This document shows positions 61,110-64,000 of a stretch of DNA of 64,000 nt, one piece after another; position 1 is the first letter of the stretch, and every line of letters begins with the position of its first letter. Origin of the DNA: Fictibacillus terranigra (lineage in GTDB: Bacteria; Bacillota; Bacilli; Bacillales; Fictibacillaceae). Made by a program: the position numbers and the translations under genes. The DNA lies in contig NZ_JAUHLN010000001.1 of assembly GCF_030412265.1 (NCBI RefSeq), positions 1,054,001 through 1,118,000 on the forward strand. The letters are read 5' to 3'. Below the pieces are notes generated by a model. The model saw only the letters and a program-made list of their open reading frames with translations. It was not told the DNA's origin and did not search any database.

Positions 61110-61178
61110 CTATAGGTTGTTCATTATAAATCCAACTACGACGATGATTCCGATAATCAATAAGATGGTGCGTATCAT
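61110..61178 (-). CDS. 22-aa single-helix membrane peptide (copy 1)
   Basis: It encodes MIRTILLIIGIIVVVGFIMN followed by two residues, a single membrane helix with a short basic N-terminus. AAAGGAG lies 8 nt before the ATG. Same length and same opening as the next peptide, so they arose by duplication. It sits 13 bp after the 46-aa hydrophilic gene. Confidence 0.6.
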   Translation of the reverse strand: MIRTILLIIGIIVVVGFIMNNL

Positions 61179-61191
61179 TCTTTTATCTCCT

Positions 61192-61332
61192 TTATTTCTG
61201 CTTTTTATCTTTTTCTTTCTGCGATTCAGTATCAACGGATTTCCGTTGTTCGATTGCGCCCTGTTCGAACAAGTCCTTCACATTTTCCTTTGTTTCTTTC
61301 TTTCCGTTTTCTTTTGATTGTTTGTTGTCCAC
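61192..61332 (-). CDS. 46-aa hydrophilic charged protein
   Basis: GTG start with AGGAGGG before it. The product (MDNKQSKENGKKETKENVKD at its start, KEKDKKQK at its end) is made almost entirely of Lys, Glu, Asp, Gln and Asn, with a short hydrophobic patch LFEQGAIE. It has the look of a disordered stress or desiccation-type protein. It is first in the micro-operon behind a sigma-B-like promoter. Family unknown. Confidence 0.6.
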   Translation of the reverse strand: MDNKQSKENGKKETKENVKDLFEQGAIEQRKSVDTESQKEKDKKQK

Positions 61333-61361
61333 TTTTTATCCCTCCTAATACATTAACTAAG

Positions 61362-61386
61362 GTACCCTGTCACACCTTTTATAAAC
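61362..61386 (-). promoter_or_regulatory. Candidate sigma-B promoter of the micro-operon
   Basis: On the minus strand GTTTAT (61381-61386), a 13-nt spacer and GGGTAC (61362-61367) match the sigma-B consensus at 10 of 12 positions. It lies 30 bp before the 46-aa gene. The 61387-61583 stretch holds the promoter of the OPT gene and no other feature. Confidence 0.65.
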
Positions 61387-61583
61387 ATCAGGGCGCATAA
61401 CGATGGTGAATCCCTGAAATTAATTTTTTTCAAAAAAGCGGATAACAATCTTTTAAGAAAGGGAAGATTGTAAGGGTCAGGGCTTATAGCGACCGTGGAA
61501 TAATAGGTGGAAAACTCGGTTTTTGTCGAAATATGGTATAATGGTTACTGTTGAAAATTTCTGATGATTAGGCGGTGTTTTTG

Positions 61584-63473
61584 ATGAAAAACAACCAAGA
61601 GAAGTCCGCATCCTTTGTCCCCTACGTTCCCTCATCACGTTCATTGCCGGAACTTACTGTGGTTGCGATCGTTTTTGGTATTATTTTGGCTGTTGTTTTC
61701 GGAGCAGCCAATGCATATTTGGGACTTAAAGTAGGACTGACCGTTTCAGCTTCCATCCCTGCAGCGGTTATATCCATGGGAGTACTTAGAGGCATTTTTC
61801 GAAGAGACTCCATCCTTGAAAACAATATAGTACAAACCATGACAACTGCGGGGGAAGCCATTGGTGCTGGCGCCGTCTTTACACTGCCGGCATTCTTCCT
61901 GCTTGATATTGATCTTTCACAGACGGTTATCATTTTTATCGTACTGACCGGAGGCCTATTGGGAGTTTTTATGATGGTTCCCTTGAGGCAGATGCTGATC
62001 GTGAAAGAACATGGAAATCTTCCTTATCCTGAAGGAACAGCCTGTGCTGAGGTTCTAAAATCAGGGGAAAAGGGAGGTGCCAACGCTAAAACGGTAGCTA
62101 TCGGCTTTCTTTTTGGAGGTCTTGTAAAAGTACTGGGCGATGGCTTCATGCTGTTCAAAACCGAAATTGAAACACAAGTGGGCAAATTTAAAAATGCCGT
62201 AGTGGGTATGGACATTTTTCCGGCTCTTCTCGGTGTGGGCTACATTATCGGCCCCCGTATCGCTGGACAAATGCTGGCAGGAGGTTTGCTTGCCTGGATC
62301 GTATTAATTCCTGCCATATCATTTTTTGGCGCGGACAGCACAACCGCCATTTTCCCTGCCCATGATCCGATTGGAAAACTTGATGCATGGGGCATTTGGG
62401 ACAGCTATATTAAATACATCGGTGCCGGGGCCGTTGCGGTTGCCGGGCTGATCACACTCCTTAAAACGCTGCCGACATTGATTTCCACAGCGGCCCAAAC
62501 GATGAAGGGCTTTTCGGGTGGAGCGGCAAGCAGCGGCATCGAGCGTACTGATAAGGATATGCCTTTCCGATACGTCATTTTAGGTATTATCGCATTGGTG
62601 ATCATCATTGGTGCCGCTCCTATAACGAACGTTGGCTTTATCGGGGCGATCGCCATCGCCGTTTTCGGATTCTTGTTCGTGGCTGTCGCTTCAAGGATCG
62701 TCGGTATCGTCGGAAGTTCCTCCTCACCGGTTTCCGGTATGACGATAGCTACTTTATTAATCGTAACGCTTGTTTATAAAGTTACCGGACTTCACGGTAT
62801 GGAGGGAATGAAGGCTGCCTTAACTGTTGCGGCTATCGTGTGTACAGCTCTTGCTGTTGCAGGCGATATCTCACAGGATTTGAAAACAGGGCATCTTGTA
62901 GGAGGTACTCCTTGGAAACAGCAAGTGGCCATGATGATCGGCGTTGTGGCTTCCGGTCTAGTCATCGGCATTATCTTGATTGTTCTAGATCAATCCTATG
63001 GGATGGGTTCACAGCAGCTTCCTGCTCCTAAAGCAGCCATCATGAAAGTGCTGGTTCAGGGGATCTTTGGCGGTGATTTACCATGGAACCTTATCTTTAT
63101 CGGTGCCGCTATCGCGGTCGTCATTGAATTCTTAGGACTTAATTCATTGGTAGTCGCGGTAGGCCTGTATCTTCCAGTCCATATTTCCGCACCTGTGATG
63201 TTCGGAGGAGCGGTAAGATGGCTTGTGGATTCCCGTGCGAAATCCAAGGAAGAACGCTTGGCGAGGTCTGATAAAGGCGTACTGTTCGCCTCCGGTCTCA
63301 TCGCGGGAGAATCTTTGCTCGGTGTGTTAATCGCTGTTCTGATTTTCTTTAAAATCGATATTCCAGCAACACCATTGACGGACAACCGATTGATTCCATT
63401 TGTGATTTTCCTGTTTGTCTGCTGGCTTCTGTATTGGGTGTCATCCAGAGCGAAAGTGGATAAAACAGAATGA
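61584..63473 (+). CDS. OPT-family oligopeptide transporter
   Basis: A 629-aa membrane protein with about 15-16 helices of the OPT family. Blocks VFGAANAYLGLKVGLTVSAS, NNIVQTMTTAGEAIGAGAVF and NLPYPEGTACAEVLKSGEKG are typical of bacterial peptide-type members. It moves oligopeptides or peptide-derived metal chelates, presumably with protons. ATG 61584 has AGGCGGTG before it; the frame also holds a GTG nine bases earlier. Its stop overlaps the next gene by 4 bp. Confidence 0.9.
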   Translation: MKNNQEKSASFVPYVPSSRSLPELTVVAIVFGIILAVVFGAANAYLGLKVGLTVSASIPAAVISMGVLRGIFRRDSILENNIVQTMTTAGEAIGAGAVFTLPAFFLLDIDLSQTVIIFIVLTGGLLGVFMMVPLRQMLIVKEHGNLPYPEGTACAEVLKSGEKGGANAKTVAIGFLFGGLVKVLGDGFMLFKTEIETQVGKFKNAVVGMDIFPALLGVGYIIGPRIAGQMLAGGLLAWIVLIPAISFFGADSTTAIFPAHDPIGKLDAWGIWDSYIKYIGAGAVAVAGLITLLKTLPTLISTAAQTMKGFSGGAASSGIERTDKDMPFRYVILGIIALVIIIGAAPITNVGFIGAIAIAVFGFLFVAVASRIVGIVGSSSSPVSGMTIATLLIVTLVYKVTGLHGMEGMKAALTVAAIVCTALAVAGDISQDLKTGHLVGGTPWKQQVAMMIGVVASGLVIGIILIVLDQSYGMGSQQLPAPKAAIMKVLVQGIFGGDLPWNLIFIGAAIAVVIEFLGLNSLVVAVGLYLPVHISAPVMFGGAVRWLVDSRAKSKEERLARSDKGVLFASGLIAGESLLGVLIAVLIFFKIDIPATPLTDNRLIPFVIFLFVCWLLYWVSSRAKVDKTE

Positions 63474-63838
63474 TGGGAGTTTTCCTATCACGTAAAAAAA
63501 CAAAGAAAAACCTGTTAATCATGATTCCAAAGTTTAAACGAGGCATTCATACGGAGACCCGGGAGGAAGGAAAGGTGTACCTGATGATTCCCCGGACCAA
63601 TCCAATAGAAAGGTTTTCCATCCGTTTTTTAAAGCAGCCCTCTTTTCTTTCGGTCAAGCTTGATGCGCTGGGTGCGTTTGTAGCAGCGCGAATCGACGGC
63701 ACAAATAAGATTGAGGAAATCGCTGCCGGACTGGAGAGGACGTTTGGGGAAGAAGCCGCTCCTGTCGTTCCAAGGCTCGCTAAATTTATAGAAATGCTTG
63801 AAATAAACGATTGGATCATATGGGAAGACGAGAAGTAA
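63470..63838 (+). CDS. PqqD-family (RRE-type) peptide-binding protein
   Basis: A 122-aa protein whose C-terminal 85 residues (about 35-120) resemble PqqD/RRE winged-helix domains: FSIRFLKQPSFLSVKLDALG, then GTNKIEEIAAGLERTFGEEA. The N-terminus is strongly basic (RKKTKKNL). PqqD-type domains bind precursor peptides of ribosomal natural products and hand them to modifying enzymes. No radical SAM or precursor gene is visible here. ATGA overlap with the OPT transporter gene implies coupled translation. Confidence 0.78.
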   Translation: MMGVFLSRKKTKKNLLIMIPKFKRGIHTETREEGKVYLMIPRTNPIERFSIRFLKQPSFLSVKLDALGAFVAARIDGTNKIEEIAAGLERTFGEEAAPVVPRLAKFIEMLEINDWIIWEDEK

Positions 63839-63919
63839 TATTTGTTATCCCATATATGCCGTGTCTCATATCCTCTTGCTTTCATTCATATAAATGAGAA
63901 AAAGAAGAGGAGTGAGGAA

Positions 63920-64000
63920 ATGGGATCCTTTTTGATTGTACTAGTGCCGGTCTTCTTCGTGTGCGGAGGCGCCGCGCTGCTCATCAGTTCTCTCGTAAAA
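63920..64000 (+). CDS. Start of a membrane protein gene, cut by window end
   Basis: ATG 63920 follows GAGGAGTGAGG. The 27 visible codons (MGSFLIVLVPVFFVCGGAAL...) form a hydrophobic helix and the frame stays open to the window edge. The product cannot be named. Confidence 0.5.
   Translation, partial: MGSFLIVLVPVFFVCGGAALLISSLVK

Noticed and set aside
1-64000. CRISPR array, prophage, transposase or integrase genes
   Set aside because: No regularly spaced identical repeats, phage structural genes or DDE/tyrosine/serine recombinase motifs were seen on either strand.

Overview
This window reads as chromosomal DNA of an endospore-forming Bacillaceae (Bacillus or Fictibacillus-like). The signs are strong Shine-Dalgarno sites, TTG and GTG starts, spore coat CotF proteins, a YjcZ-type spore protein, a YpzG protein, squalene-hopene/sporulenol cyclase, a KapD-like exonuclease, and candidate sigma-B, CcpA and NagR/DasR sites. 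No phage, insertion sequence or CRISPR array was seen. The species is not determined.

Layout. 0-2.8 kb: end of a purine-catabolic xanthine dehydrogenase operon (pucD partial, pucC, pucE). 2.8-10.4 kb: large catalase with a sigma-B-like promoter, iron alcohol dehydrogenase, thioesterase, FrnE/DsbA protein, DUF3219 protein, LytTR regulator and an acetate/succinate-type CoA-transferase. 10.4-13.9 kb (minus strand): two small genes (a 44-aa arginine-rich protein and YpzG), an Atg22-like MFS permease and a nucleotide pyrophosphatase/phosphodiesterase. 13.9-21.4 kb: a 1597-aa secreted PHP/metallophosphoesterase/GLUG protein and a secreted M14 peptidase, with a 54-bp near-perfect palindrome between them. 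21.5-25.3 kb (minus): polyamine ABC transporter potABCD. 25.6-33.3 kb: aldo/keto reductase, then a tightly coupled minus-strand operon fdhA-DUF1641-psiE-DUF2294 behind a long structured leader, and an amino-acid permease. 33.4-42.4 kb: lipoprotein with a glycoside-hydrolase-like domain, hopene/sporulenol cyclase, DUF421 protein, a frameshifted small gene, YeeE/YedE transporter, glycosyltransferase, an AsnC remnant, tRNA-Ala and two coat proteins.

42.5-53.8 kb is a nearly complete cell-wall amino-sugar salvage cluster: secreted NagZ and NamZ, NagA, NagB, the GntR regulator NagR, MurNAc PTS (MurP), MupG, MurQ and GlcNAc PTS (NagP). Two identical 19-bp NagR (dre) operators precede nagZ and nagA. 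NagZ and NamZ release GlcNAc and MurNAc outside the cell. MurP and NagP import and phosphorylate them. MupG and MurQ convert the muramic compounds to GlcNAc-6-P. NagA and NagB feed fructose-6-P to glycolysis.

54-59.6 kb (minus): a YjcZ-type spore protein and a sigma-54-dependent catabolic operon (aminotransferase, ureohydrolase, sodium/solute symporter). The operon has a canonical -24/-12 promoter and an adjacent PAS-AAA-Fis activator. The likely substrate is a guanidino compound or agmatine leading to GABA. 59.8-64 kb: KapD-like exonuclease, a minus-strand micro-operon of two paralogous 22-aa membrane peptides plus a 46-aa hydrophilic protein behind a sigma-B-like promoter, then an OPT oligopeptide transporter translationally coupled to a PqqD-like protein.

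The least explained items are the fdhA leader RNA, the 22-aa peptide operon, the arginine-rich small protein, the OPT-PqqD pair and several families of intergenic repeats.
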